Shown here: positions 45,697 to 57,579 of the stretch, piece by piece | How the letters are laid out: every line of letters starts with the position of its first letter | Numbering within the stretch: position 1 is the first letter of the stretch | NCBI GenBank assembly: GCA_963780895.1 | Contig: CAWAEG010000009.1 | Span: 62,001 to 126,000 of the forward strand | Origin: DASQFI01 sp963780895 | GTDB lineage: Bacteria > Acidobacteriota > Vicinamibacteria > Vicinamibacterales > SCN-69-37 | Direction: 5' to 3' | Length of the DNA: 64,000 nucleotides | Program-made: the position numbers and the translations under genes | Notes under the pieces: generated by a model | Told to the model about the DNA's origin: nothing | The model's database searches: none | The model's input: only the letters and a program-made list of their open reading frames with translations

Positions 45697-46722
45697 GTGT
45701 CTCAGGTCATCACCGACATTGTGCCGCGCTGGGTCGTCCCTGGGGCCCGCGTTGCCGTTACCGGTGTGCACCTCCCCCTCTCCGCCGACGGGCCACCGCA
45801 CGTGCTCATCGGCAAGCACAACGCGCATGTCGTCGCCGCGTCCCGGCAGGGCATCCGTTTCGTCGTGCCCGCGGACGTCGAAGGCGGATCGATGCCGATC
45901 CGCATCGATGAGCTGCTCGGCGATTCCACGACGCTCGAGGTGGCGCGAATCCTGGCGAACGGCGTCCACCAGGTGGACAGTCCGGCCTTCGATCGGCTCG
46001 GCCGTTTGTACGTCACGCAGAGCGGCAGCCGCGACACGAAAGTTCCCGTGCCGCTCTACCGGATTGGCCTCGATGGCGTCCGCGAGCCGCTCGCCGTCGA
46101 AGTCGCCAACCCGACGTCGCTCGCGCTTGGACCGGACGGGATGGTCTACATCTCGAGCCGCTTCGAAGGCCACGTTCACCGGCTGACGGCCGACGACCGC
46201 GTCGAGCTCTATGCGACGGAACTGGGCGTGCCCACCGGGCTCGCCTTCGCGCCCGACGGCACGCTGTTCGTGGGCGATCGATCGGGATCGATTCTGCGCG
46301 TTTCACCCGAGCGGCAGGTCGAGACGTTCGCATCGCTTCCGGCAAGCGTCGCCGCGTTTCATCTCGCGTACGGTCCGGACGGGTCCCTGTACGCCACGGC
46401 GCCGACCCTCGCGACACACGATCCCGTCTATCGCATCACGCCCGACCGGCTGGTCGACGTCTTGTGCGACGGCTTCGGACGGCCGCAGGGACTTGCGTTC
46501 GATTCGAGCGGCGCGCTCTACGTGGCCGATGCGCTCGCCGGCAATGCCGGCCTCTACCGGATCGATCTCGCCGCCAAACCTCCCAAGCCCGAGCTGGTGC
46601 TGGGCGCACCGATGCTGGTGGGCGTGGCGTTCGATCCGCGCGGCGGGCTGATCCTCGCGTCGAACGACACCGTCTGGAAGCTCGACGTCGATTTGAAGCC
46701 GTTCGCAGCTCCCGCGAAGTAG
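45697..46722 (+). CDS. SMP-30/NHL-like beta-propeller protein with N-terminal IPT/TIG-like domain
   Basis: This 341-residue protein begins with a GTG directly after the HNH stop. Residues 1-80 look like an IPT/TIG Ig-fold (RWVVPGARVAVTGVHLP; IRFVVPADVEGGSMPIRI). The rest is a propeller of NHL/SMP-30 repeats (SPAFDRLGRLYVTQSG; NPTSLALGPDGMVYISSRFEGHVHRL; VPTGLAFAPDGTLFVGDRSGSILRV; PQGLAFDSSGALYVADA). There is no signal peptide. Lactonase activity is possible but the metal site cannot be confirmed by eye. Confidence 0.82.
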   Translation: MSQVITDIVPRWVVPGARVAVTGVHLPLSADGPPHVLIGKHNAHVVAASRQGIRFVVPADVEGGSMPIRIDELLGDSTTLEVARILANGVHQVDSPAFDRLGRLYVTQSGSRDTKVPVPLYRIGLDGVREPLAVEVANPTSLALGPDGMVYISSRFEGHVHRLTADDRVELYATELGVPTGLAFAPDGTLFVGDRSGSILRVSPERQVETFASLPASVAAFHLAYGPDGSLYATAPTLATHDPVYRITPDRLVDVLCDGFGRPQGLAFDSSGALYVADALAGNAGLYRIDLAAKPPKPELVLGAPMLVGVAFDPRGGLILASNDTVWKLDVDLKPFAAPAK

Positions 46723-46732
46723 AAGGCCCACC

Positions 46733-48211
46733 ATGAGCCTTCTCCGCGTGAAGCCGATCGACGCGCTCGACGTTTCGGGCGATCAGTCGCTCAAGCGTGT
46801 GCTTGGGGCCAGCGATCTCGTCATGCTGGCGATTGGCGCGGTCATCGGCGCCGGCATCTTCGGCGCGATCGGAACGGCGGCGGCGGGGCAGACCGGACCC
46901 AACGGCGAGGTCATCCGGTACGGCGCCGGGCCGGCGCTCATCTTTTCCTTCATCCTGCTCGGCTGCGCGTGCGGCCTCGCGGCGCTCTGCTATGCGGAGC
47001 TCGCGTCGATGATTCCGCAGGCTGGAAGCGCGTACGCGTATTCGTACGCGACGCTCGGCGAGCTCGTGGCGTGGATCATCGGCTGGGACCTGATTCTCGA
47101 ATACGCGGTTGGCAACGTCGCGGTCGCGATTTCGTGGGGCGACTACTTCAAGACGCTCATCGCGGGCATCGGCCTCGCGCTGCCTGACTGGCTCGCGACG
47201 GGATACCGCACCGCGCTCCTGAGCGCCAATCCCGACGTGCACGGCCTGCTCCAGACGGCGCCCCGGCTGGTGGGGATGCCGATCCTCGTGAACCTGCCGG
47301 CGTTCGCCATCGTGATGGTCGTGACGTGGCTGCTCCTGCGAGGCGCGCGCGAGAGCTCCACCGCGAACAAGGTGATGGTGGCCCTGAAACTCGCTGCACT
47401 CACGCTCTTCATTGTCGTCGGGCTGACCAGGATCGACGCGGCGAACTACACGCCGTTCGCGCCGAACGGATTCACGGGCATCCATCAAGGCGCCGCGATC
47501 GTGTTCTTCGCGTACATCGGGTTCGACGCGATCTCGACCGCCGCCGAGGAAACCCGCAATCCGCAGCGGAACCTGCCGATCGGCATTCTGGGCGGGCTCG
47601 CGATCTGCACCGTGATCTACGTCATCGTCGGGATCGTGCTCACCGGCATCGTGCCGTACCAGACACTCGGCGTCGCCGATCCGCTGGCGTACGCGCTCAA
47701 TGCCGTCGGTCTCACCGGTGTCGGCTGGATCGTGGCGCTCGGCGCGGCGATCTCGATGACGACGGTACTGCTGGTCTTCCAATACGGCCAGCCGCGCATC
47801 TTCTTCGCGATGGCGCGCGACGGCCTGCTCCCGAAGTGGGCCGCGCGCGTCGATCCCAAGACGCGCATTCCGTACGTGACGACGCTGGTAACGGGGATCG
47901 TCGTGGCGGTGGCCTCGGCCGTCGGGGACGCGGCGGAGACCTACGACCTGACGAACATCGGAACGCTCTTCGCCTTCGCGCTCGTCTGCATCGGCGTGCT
48001 GATTCTCCGCGTGAAGGAGCCGGACCGTCCGCGAGCGTTCAAAGTGCCGTTCGTCTGGATCGTCGCTCCGCTCGGCGCCGCGGCGTGCATCTTCATCATG
48101 CAGGGCCTGCCAAGCCAGGCATGGACGCGCTTTGGCTGGTGGCTGCTCATCGGCATCGTGCTGTATTTCACGTACGGGTACCGGAACAGCCGGCTGCGGG
48201 GGCGGGAGTAG
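46733..48211 (+). CDS. APC superfamily amino-acid permease (cationic amino-acid transporter type)
   Basis: This 492-residue protein has about twelve TM helices. The start LGASDLVMLAIGAVIGAGIFGAIGTAAA carries the G(A/S)IIG(T/A)GIF-type motif of TM1; ALCYAELASMIPQAGSAYAYSYATLGELVAWIIGWDLILEYAVGNVAVA is the CAT/YfnA pattern, and FFAYIGFDAISTAAEETRNPQRNLPIGI lies in TM6-7. It imports amino acids by proton or sodium coupling. ATG 46733 follows the propeller gene by 10 bases. Confidence 0.93.
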   Translation: MSLLRVKPIDALDVSGDQSLKRVLGASDLVMLAIGAVIGAGIFGAIGTAAAGQTGPNGEVIRYGAGPALIFSFILLGCACGLAALCYAELASMIPQAGSAYAYSYATLGELVAWIIGWDLILEYAVGNVAVAISWGDYFKTLIAGIGLALPDWLATGYRTALLSANPDVHGLLQTAPRLVGMPILVNLPAFAIVMVVTWLLLRGARESSTANKVMVALKLAALTLFIVVGLTRIDAANYTPFAPNGFTGIHQGAAIVFFAYIGFDAISTAAEETRNPQRNLPIGILGGLAICTVIYVIVGIVLTGIVPYQTLGVADPLAYALNAVGLTGVGWIVALGAAISMTTVLLVFQYGQPRIFFAMARDGLLPKWAARVDPKTRIPYVTTLVTGIVVAVASAVGDAAETYDLTNIGTLFAFALVCIGVLILRVKEPDRPRAFKVPFVWIVAPLGAAACIFIMQGLPSQAWTRFGWWLLIGIVLYFTYGYRNSRLRGRE

Positions 48212-48214
48212 GCT

Positions 48215-48287
48215 GAACGGCCAAAGGCCAAAGCCGGAGAGCGTTACCCGCCTTCAATTACCCAATTACCCGAATTACCCGATTACC
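48215..48287. repeat. Degenerate word-repeat tract (GGCCAAA then AATTACCCG)
   Basis: Two kinds of word lie side by side: ACGGCCAAAGGCCAAAGCC, then at least four copies of (G/C)AATTACCC with one-base variations, ending at the ATG of the CoA-transferase gene (48290). The spacer is otherwise empty. Confidence 0.7.
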
Positions 48288-48289
48288 CG

Positions 48290-49430
48290 ATGTCGTTCCC
48301 CCTCACCGGTGTCCGCGTCCTGGATCTCACTCGTCTCGTCCCGGGCGCCTTTGCGACGTTGATGCTCGCGGAGATGGGCGCGGAGGTGATCAAGGTCGAA
48401 GATCCCGCGGGGCGGGGATCCGATGCGCCATTTCCCGCCTTTGCTCGACGGGCGTGGCGTCTACGATTTGCTGCTCAACCGCGGGAAGAAGAGCGTCGCG
48501 CTCGATTTGCGCGCCCCCGACAGCGCAGGCGTTCTCGATCGATTGGTCGCGCGTGCGGACATCGTCGTCGAGAGCTTCCGGCCGGCGACGGCGAAGCGGC
48601 TCGGCGTGTCGGCGGAGCAGATGCGCGCCCGGCATCCGCGGCTGATTCATTGCTCCATCACGGGGTACGGGCAAACGGGTCCCTACGCGGACCGGCCGGG
48701 TCACGATCTGAACTACGTCGCCCTGTCGGGTGTGCTCGGGCTGGATCAGCCACAGCCGGCGACGCTCCCGAGGATGTTTCTGGCGGACGTCGGCGGCGGA
48801 GCCATGAGCTCCGTTGTCGGGATCCTCGCGGCGCTTTACGGGCGCGAGCGGACCGGCGAAGGCGCGTCCATCGATCTGTCCATGCACGAGGCGGCGCTGT
48901 ACTGGCTCATGCTGCCCGCCGCCCGCGAGCTGCTCGACCAGGGAGCGCGCGCGACGGGGGAGTTGCCCGTCTTCGGGGCCCACGCCTGCTACAACGTCTA
49001 CGAGACGCGCGACGGAAGACACGTGGCGCTCGGCGCGCTCGAGCCGAAGTTCTGGAGCGCGTTCTGCTGTGCGCTCGGGCGCGAGGATCTGCTGTCCAGG
49101 CAGCTCACCGAAGGTGACGATCAGGCCGAGGTCATCGCCGAAGTCCGGCGGACGTTCGTCACCCGCACCCGCGACGAGTGGGTCGCGTTCTTCGAGGGCC
49201 ATGACGTCGCGCTGACACCGGTCAACGGGCCGGCTGAGGCCCTGGCCGATCCACATGTCACCGCGCGCGGGACGGTGGTACGCGGCCGGGACCTTCGCGC
49301 CGTTCGACCTCCGTTCGCGCGGGCCGTGGCCGATCTTTGCCCGGCGCCCGCGCTCGGTGAACACACGGAGGAGGTGCTTCAGGGCTGCTACAATGGCCTG
49401 TTGGGCTCAGGGCTGGAAGAGGCCACATAA
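48290..49430 (+). CDS. CaiB/BaiF family CoA-transferase, one frameshift
   Basis: The first ~43 codons (MSFPLTGVRVLDLTRLVPGAFATLMLAEMGAEVIKVEDP) and the remainder (MRHFPPLLDGRGVYDLLLNRGKKSVALDL...) are in different frames. One extra base in the G-rich run at 48408-48420 explains this, giving ~379 residues. The catalytic Asp is expected in YVALSGVL...MFLADVGGG (about 165). This form III transferase moves CoA between acids; relatives include alpha-methylacyl-CoA racemase, and the substrate is not clear here. uvrA follows after 5 bases. Confidence 0.87.
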
Positions 49431-49435
49431 GACCG

Positions 49436-52327
<2,892 letters not shown>

Positions 52328-52479
52328 CACTTGTGGCTTCGATGACACGCGCCTTCGTGGGGTGGTGTGTCAGGATTGACACGTAGAATGGACGATCCAA
52401 TCCGGAGTTCGAGGCCTTGGTCTTGCGTAAGTCCATACGGGCGAAAGGGTTAACCGCAAAAGTCCACGCCTGCCGCCAA

Positions 52480-52497
52480 TTGGCAATCCGCTTGCTT
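52480..52497 (+). promoter_or_regulatory. Candidate sigma-54 (-24/-12) promoter of lpxC
   Basis: TTGGCAATCCGCTTGCTT matches the TGGCAC-N5-TTGCW pattern, with exactly ten bases between the invariant GG and GC. The predicted start would be near 52507, thirteen bases before the lpxC ATG. The window also encodes a sigma-54 activator at 28876-31606. No upstream activator site was identified. Confidence 0.45.
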
Positions 52498-52519
52498 CAA
52501 GCGTGGCGGCCTTAGACGT

Positions 52520-53431
52520 ATGTCGGCTCAACGAACGCTTCGGCGGACGGTGCATTGCACTGGAATCGGCCTCCACTCGGGTCAACGGGTCAAAGTCTTC
52601 CTCAAGCCGGCTCCAGCCGATTACGGCATTCGATTCCAACGTACGGACCTGGCAGGGACGGAGATTCCAGCCCACATCTCACATTTGGGTGCTCAACAGC
52701 ACCTCCAGACCAGCCTGGTCTCGGGACACGCGGCCGTGGACACCGTCGAGCACCTCCTGGCGGCGCTTCGCAGCCTGGGCATCGACAACGCCTGCGTGGA
52801 GCTCGACCACTCGGAAGTGCCCATCATGGACGGCAGCTCGGCGCCCTGGGTCTACCTGATTCAGGATGCCGGCGTGAAAGAACTCGCGTCGCCCCGCAAG
52901 TCGATCCAGGTGCTGCGCCAGGTGCACGTGCAGCAGGGCGACAAGCGGATCGCGGTGTACCCGTCGGACCGCTTCAAAATCAGCTACACGATCCGGTTCG
53001 ACCACCCGCTCCTCCGCCACCAGCAGAAGACGCTCGACCTCGACGAACAGGTGTTCATCGACGAAATCGCACCGGCCCGGACGTTCGGCTTTTTGAAAGA
53101 AGTCGAGATGCTCCGCCAGCGTGGCATGGCGCTCGGCGGCTCGCTCGAGAACGCCATCGTGCTCGGCGAAACGGGCGTGCTGAACCCGCTGCGGTTCGAG
53201 GACGAGTTCGTGCGCCACAAGATCCTGGACGTCCTCGGCGACCTCGCCCTTGTCGGGCATCCGATTCTCGGACACCTCGTCGTGCACCGCGGCGGTCACG
53301 CGCTGCACACCGCCTTCGCGGCCGAGCTGCTTCGTCAGCGGGACGCGTGGCGCTTCGTCGAGATTCCGGACGGCGCCGATCTCTACGGCAGCCGGGTGCC
53401 CGCGCCTCTCGGCCAGCACGTCGCGCACTGA
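52520..53431 (+). CDS. lpxC: UDP-3-O-acyl-N-acetylglucosamine deacetylase
   Basis: This 303-residue enzyme carries out the committed step of lipid A synthesis. Zinc ligands and catalytic motifs are present: VEHLLAALRSLGIDNACVELDHSEVPIMDGSSAPWV (about residues 77-112), ARTFGFLKEVEMLRQRGMALGGSLENAIVL, RHKILDVLGDLALVGHPILGHLVVHRGGHALHTAFA (about 234-270). It begins SAQRTLRRTVHCTGIGLHSGQ. It shows the organism has an LPS-type outer membrane. The 192-base gap after uvrA carries a sigma-54-like promoter. Confidence 0.97.
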   Translation: MSAQRTLRRTVHCTGIGLHSGQRVKVFLKPAPADYGIRFQRTDLAGTEIPAHISHLGAQQHLQTSLVSGHAAVDTVEHLLAALRSLGIDNACVELDHSEVPIMDGSSAPWVYLIQDAGVKELASPRKSIQVLRQVHVQQGDKRIAVYPSDRFKISYTIRFDHPLLRHQQKTLDLDEQVFIDEIAPARTFGFLKEVEMLRQRGMALGGSLENAIVLGETGVLNPLRFEDEFVRHKILDVLGDLALVGHPILGHLVVHRGGHALHTAFAAELLRQRDAWRFVEIPDGADLYGSRVPAPLGQHVAH

Positions 53432-53488
53432 GCGTATCAAGAAGGAAAAATCTGGCAGTCTGAGCGACGGGACCGCCCGCGCGGGCGG

Positions 53489-53770
53489 CTAATCTTCAGT
53501 GGCGCGATTGGCCTTTCGCACGAGGGCCACCAACCGATCGTTTTCGAACCGGTTGAAGCTCATGAAGAGGCTCTCCTTGAGGTAGGCCTGCAGCTCTTCC
53601 GGCGTCATCTGCGACACGATGTTCTGGATCTCGTGATCCACGTCTTCGAAGCCGTAGTCGAGCCCCTTCTGCCGCGCAAGGTCTCGCGAGATGATCTCGA
53701 TGATCGCGAGGGCGTCCCCGTCGAGATCCACGCGGGTGCCCGCCGTGGTCGTGATGGTACGCATCGTCAT
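53489..53770 (-). CDS. Small acidic protein of unknown function, third gene of the sigma/STAS operon
   Basis: This gene encodes 93 residues from the ATG at 53770 (a second ATG two codons on is possible). It starts TITTTAGTRVDLDGDALAIIEII and has a helical, acidic remainder (DYGFEDVDHEIQNIVSQMTPEELQAYLKESLFMSFNRFENDRL). No known motif is evident. Its ATG overlaps the stop of the STAS gene, so it is translated with it and may act in the same switch. The family is not recognised. Confidence 0.65.
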   Translation of the reverse strand: MTMRTITTTAGTRVDLDGDALAIIEIISRDLARQKGLDYGFEDVDHEIQNIVSQMTPEELQAYLKESLFMSFNRFENDRLVALVRKANRATED

Positions 53771-54108
53771 CCTCCGAAGCTCGCGAGCGCGGACGCCTGG
53801 TCGGCATGCACCTCGAGGAAGTTGTGCGCGCCCGTCATCTGCAACATCGTCTCGACGCGCTTCTGCACGCCCGTGAGCTTGAGCGACCCGCCCGCCGCCT
53901 GCGCCTGGCGGAACAGATCCATGAGGCACCCGATCGTCGCGCTGTCCACGTAGCTGACCGGCGTGAGATCGACCAGGATCTTCTTCTCGCCCGCGCCGAT
54001 GAGGTTCGTGGCCGCGGTCGCGAAATCGGCCAGGATGGGATAGGTCAGCCGGGTTTCCTTCACCAGCAGCAGGACGACGCCGTCGATGTGAGAGGTCGTG
54101 ACGTTCAT
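53767..54108 (-). CDS. STAS-domain protein (anti-anti-sigma factor type)
   Basis: This 113-residue single STAS domain begins MNVTTSHIDGVVLLLVKE. The likely phosphorylatable Ser is in VDLTPVSYVDSATIGCLMDLF (about residue 54), followed by AGGSLKLTGVQKRVETMLQMTG, the typical later helix. It would bind an anti-sigma kinase when unphosphorylated; none is encoded nearby. Its ATG overlaps the sigma gene stop (ATGA). Confidence 0.9.
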   Translation of the reverse strand: MNVTTSHIDGVVLLLVKETRLTYPILADFATAATNLIGAGEKKILVDLTPVSYVDSATIGCLMDLFRQAQAAGGSLKLTGVQKRVETMLQMTGAHNFLEVHADQASALASFGG

Positions 54109-54728
54109 TCGGTTCCTCCGCGCGAAGCCGGCTTCACCGCCGGTCCGCGAGACTGAAGACGACGCAACTGCCGGGCGAGCTCGAGCCGCCCGCGATTGAT
54201 CCGCGACTTGACCGTTCCCTCCGGCAGGTCGAGCTTGTCGGCGATCTCCTGATACGAGAACTCCTGCAGGTCGCGAAGCACCACCGCCTCCCGAAGCGCT
54301 TCGGGCAGCTCGGCCAGCGCCTGCCGGATGAGATGCCGCAAATCGAGCTGCTCCAGCTCGCCGTGCGGACCCCGGTCGCGCGACACCGGCATCAGATCGG
54401 CGGCGTCCACGTCCCGGGCCATCGTCTCACGTTCCTTGCGGACGCTGCGGTAGTGGTCGATGCAGAGGTTGCGGCTGATGCTGATCAGCCAGGTCTGGAA
54501 GTTGGCGCGCCGATCGAACGTGTGGAGCGCCCGGAAAATCTTGAGAAAAATGTCCTGGGTGAGGTCTTCGGCCTCGTCGTGACGGCCGACGAACTTGTAG
54601 GCGAGGTTGAAGACCTTGCGCCAGTGCTGGCGGACGATCTGCTCCCAGGCCTCCTGATCGCCCGAGAGACACCGCGCAATCAATTCGTCGGTGACGGTAG
54701 CCGGCGCAACATTGGGATCGGTGGACAT
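54105..54728 (-). CDS. ECF-type RNA polymerase sigma factor
   Basis: This gene encodes 207 residues from the ATG at 54728 (MSTDPNVAPATVTDEL). Region 2 has NLAYKFVGRHDEAEDLTQDIFLKIFRALHTFDRRANFQTWLISISRNLCIDHYR (about 38-92). Region 4 reads LPEALREAVVLRDLQEFSYQEIADKLDLPEGTVKSRINRGRLELARQL (about 140-185). It starts a three-gene overlapping operon with a STAS protein and a small protein, suggesting control by a partner-switching pathway instead of a membrane anti-sigma. It is divergent from lysA across a hairpin repeat. Confidence 0.95.
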   Translation of the reverse strand: MSTDPNVAPATVTDELIARCLSGDQEAWEQIVRQHWRKVFNLAYKFVGRHDEAEDLTQDIFLKIFRALHTFDRRANFQTWLISISRNLCIDHYRSVRKERETMARDVDAADLMPVSRDRGPHGELEQLDLRHLIRQALAELPEALREAVVLRDLQEFSYQEIADKLDLPEGTVKSRINRGRLELARQLRRLQSRGPAVKPASRGGTE

Positions 54729-54762
54729 CGACGAGATCGGCGGGTCCGCGCATGATAACAAA

Positions 54763-54815
54763 GACCTCGGGTTTCGTTTTTTTGAGCCTGACGACCAAAA
54801 ACGAAACCCGAGGTC
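54763..54815. repeat. Hairpin of the ACCTCGGGTTTC family, copy 2
   Basis: GACCTCGGGTTTCGTTTTT and AAAAACGAAACCCGAGGTC pair perfectly around a TTGAGCCTGACGACC-type loop. It sits between the divergent sigma and lysA genes, ending 19 bases before the lysA ATG. Confidence 0.9.
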
Positions 54816-54834
54816 TTACAATGTCCGGTCCGCC

Positions 54835-56076
54835 ATGCCGTTTCGCCACGTACAGGGAACGCTCACTTGCGATGATGTCCCGCTCGACCAGATCGCGCGC
54901 GCAACGGGCACGCCCGTACACGTCTACAGCGCGGCGACGATCGTCGATCGCCATCGGGCGCTGGACGCCGCGGTGGACGCGCACCCGCACCGGCTGCACT
55001 ACGCCATCAAAGCGAACTCCACCCTCGGCATCGTCCGGCTGATGCGCGAGCTCGGCGCGTCAGCCGACGCGAACTCCGGCGGCGAAATCGAAGTCGCCCT
55101 GCGCGCCGGCTTCAAGCCCGCCGACATCGTGTTCACCGGCGTGGGCAAGACCGGCGCGGAGCTCGACCGCGCCATAGGCCTCCACCTCGGCGCAATCAAC
55201 GTCGAGTCGTCCGGCGAGATGGACCGGATCGCGGCCCGCGCGCAGACACAGAACACACGCGTGCGAACCGCCGTCCGCATCAACCCGGATGTGGACGCCG
55301 GCAGCCACCCGCACATCTCCACCGGCCGCCTCGACACCAAGTTCGGCATGACCGTCGAGGACGCGACGACCTTGATCCGAAAGATGTCGCGACACCCTCA
55401 CCTGCAGGTCGTGGGCCTCCACGTCCACGTCGGCTCGCAGGTGACGACGACGGAGCCGCTTGCGCGGGCGTCGGCGACGCTGGCGGACCTCGCCCGCGCC
55501 CTCGCCGCCGAAGGCATCCACCTCGAACACCTCGATCTCGGCGGCGGCCTTGGCCTCGCCTACGAGCCCGGACAGAAGATCCTCTCCGTCGAGGAGTACG
55601 CCGAAGCCATCCTCCCGCCAATCCGCGCCGCGGGCCTGACCCTGCTTCTCGAACCCGGCCGATGGATCGTCGGACCCGCCGGCGTCCTGCTCGCCACGGT
55701 CGTGGACATCAAACCCAGACCGGCAGGCGGGTCGTTCGTCATCGTGGACGCCGGGCTGACCGATCTGTTGCGGCCCGCGCTCTACGGCGCGTGGCACGGC
55801 ATCGAGCCCGTGACGCCCCGATCCGGTCCTCCCCTCGAGGCCGACATCGTCGGGCCGGTGTGCGAGACCTCGGACACGCTGGGCCGCGCACGCACACTGC
55901 CGCCGGTCTGCGTGGGGGATCTCGTCGCGATTCGCGATACCGGCGCCTATGGCGCGGTGATGGCCTCCAACTACAATCGGCGCCCGATGGCGAGCGAAGT
56001 GCTCGTCCAACACCAGACCTTCCACACCATCCGTCGTCGTCAAACCATCGACGAGATGCTGCAGTGGGACGAGTGA
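54835..56076 (+). CDS. lysA: Diaminopimelate decarboxylase
   Basis: This 413-residue PLP enzyme is of fold III. The PLP lysine is in LHYAIKANSTLGIV (about residue 59). HVGSQV (about 200), GGGLGLAY (about 240), EPGRWIVGPAG (about 275) and the cross-subunit PVCETSDTLGRARTLP (about 341) are in order, with AYGAVMASNYN at the end. It makes L-lysine from meso-diaminopimelate. A TTACAAT box overlaps the end of the upstream hairpin, so promoter and repeat may be linked. Its stop overlaps the tmk start (TGATG). Confidence 0.95.
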   Translation: MPFRHVQGTLTCDDVPLDQIARATGTPVHVYSAATIVDRHRALDAAVDAHPHRLHYAIKANSTLGIVRLMRELGASADANSGGEIEVALRAGFKPADIVFTGVGKTGAELDRAIGLHLGAINVESSGEMDRIAARAQTQNTRVRTAVRINPDVDAGSHPHISTGRLDTKFGMTVEDATTLIRKMSRHPHLQVVGLHVHVGSQVTTTEPLARASATLADLARALAAEGIHLEHLDLGGGLGLAYEPGQKILSVEEYAEAILPPIRAAGLTLLLEPGRWIVGPAGVLLATVVDIKPRPAGGSFVIVDAGLTDLLRPALYGAWHGIEPVTPRSGPPLEADIVGPVCETSDTLGRARTLPPVCVGDLVAIRDTGAYGAVMASNYNRRPMASEVLVQHQTFHTIRRRQTIDEMLQWDE

Positions 56077-56679
56077 TGCTCATCGCGTTCGAGGGACTCG
56101 ATCAAAGCGGCAAAGCCACCCAGGCCCGACGGTTGAGCACACGGCTCGAACGGGACGGCTGGCGCGTCCACCTGATGTCGTTCCCCGACTACCGCACGCC
56201 AATCGGGCCAGGAGATCGCCAAGGCCCTGGCCGGCGAACGGGAGTTCGGGCCCGACGTCATGCAGCTCCTCTACATCGCCAACCGGTTCGAGTACAAGCC
56301 GCGCATCGACCAATGGCTCGCCGCCGGCGACGTCGTGATCTGCGATCGATTCCGCGCCTCGAGCATCGCGTACGGAGAAGCACAGGGCCTCGATCCGGTC
56401 TGGCTCGACGAAACACAACGGCTGCTGCCGACGCCGGCCGTGACGGTCTTTCTCGACATTCCGCCCGAAGCCGGCGTAAAACGCAAAGCCTCCGGGCGCG
56501 ACGTGTACGAGAGAGACCTCGCGCTCCTCGAACGCGTACGCGAGAGCTACCGCCGACAGGCCCGGCAGGCCGACTGGGTCGTCATCGACGCGACGCCCGC
56601 CAAGGATGATGTTGCGGCGGCGGTCGAGCAGGCCGTCCTGCCTCGGCTCGGGCGACCGTCAGCGCCCGAACGCTCCTGA
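56076..56679 (+). CDS. tmk: Thymidylate kinase, one frameshift
   Basis: The start MLIAFEGLDQSGKATQARRLS carries the P-loop. After HLMSFPDYRTPIG the frame breaks; one extra C near 56208 (GGGCCAG for GGGCAG) restores QEIAKALAGEREFGPDVMQLLYIANRFEYKP. The DR motif VVICDRFRASSIAYGEAQGL and FLDIPPEAGVKRKASGRDVYE (LID) follow, about 200 residues in all. The P-loop D-Q-S-G-K-A-T and FPDYRTPIG are closer to the archaeal/eukaryal pattern than to typical bacterial Tmk. It phosphorylates dTMP and is essential, so the break is probably an error. Confidence 0.88.
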
Positions 56680-57374
56680 CGCCTGCCTCGAGCAGCGGCC
56701 GCGCACACGCCTCCACCGTCGCCCCCGTCGTCATCACATCGTCTATGAGGACGACCACGCGATTGCGCAGATCCAGCCGCTCGTGGAGGCGTGGCGCAAG
56801 CCGGGCGCGCCAGGTGAGCGCAAACGCCGCGCGCACGTTTGCGTTGCGACGCGCCGCGGGCAGGGTGGCCTGCGGCGGTCCGTGCCGCACGCGCCGCAGG
56901 ACACGCCAGACGGGCAGCCCGAGCTCGCGCGCAAGGTCGTCGGACTGGTTGAAACCGCGCTCGAGCGCGCGGAACGGATGGAGCGGAACGGGAATCACGG
57001 CGTCCGCGCCCGCCAGAAGATCCGCACCTGCGTCCCGCAGAAGCGCCGCAAGAGGCCTGGCGAGCCCGCGCCGGCCCTGGTACTTGAACGCGTGAACGAT
57101 CGATCGCAGCGAGCCGTCGTACCGGCCCGGCGCTCCGCGCGCACGAGACCCGCGCCGGTACGCGGCGGCAACGCGCGCAGAGGTTGGCGGAGCTGCGCCA
57201 CTGCCGCAGCGAATCACCGCACCGGTCGCAGCGCGGCGGAACGAGCGTCGGCACGTCGCGCCAGCACCGGTCGCAGACCGGACTCGCGAGCGGTCGCCAC
57301 AGCAGGACACCACACGCCGCGCAGCCCGGCGCGAGCAAGACCCTGACGACGACATTGGCGGCCACGGCGAGCAC
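56582..57374 (-). CDS. comF: ComF family phosphoribosyltransferase-like protein, one frameshift
   Basis: The N-terminal zinc region (CAACGVLLW..LASPVCDRCW; PRCDRCGDSL...LCARCR) starts at a GTG at 57374. After about 70 codons it passes into the frame with YDGSLRSIVHAFKYQGRRGLARPLAALL. One extra base near 57161 explains it. The PRT motif VVVLIDDVMTTGATVEACARPLLEAG and FNQSDDLAREL are clear. ComF takes part in DNA uptake; dprA is also in this window. Its 3' end overlaps tmk by 98 bases on the opposite strand. Confidence 0.85.
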
Positions 57375-57489
57375 GCGGGCTCGTCAGTGCAAACGCAGGG
57401 CCAGCGTGATGCGGCGCAAGAAAACCGCTTTCACGCGGACGTACGCAAATTCTCAAGTGTCGCCACCGCGTGCGGGTGGCGATTTCTTC

Positions 57490-57575
57490 GATGTCCTGGG
57501 CCTTCCAGCCTTGGGCGTTGTGCCTTGTGCCTTGGGCCTTCGGCCCTCGGCCTATGGCCTTCGGCCTGACGGCCG
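57490..57575. repeat. Degenerate word-repeat tract (CCTTGGG/CCTTCGG)
   Basis: Roughly eight imperfect copies of GCCTTGGGCCTTCGGCC-like words fill the gap between comF and rsfS, ending just before the rsfS stop region. The word matches those inside dnaX and uvrA read on the other strand. Confidence 0.7.
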
Positions 57576-57579
57576 ACTC

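Noticed and set aside
46436..47782. 448-codon minus-strand frame across the propeller and permease genes
   Set aside because: Very basic, low-complexity product crossing two genuine genes; a shadow of GC-rich third positions.
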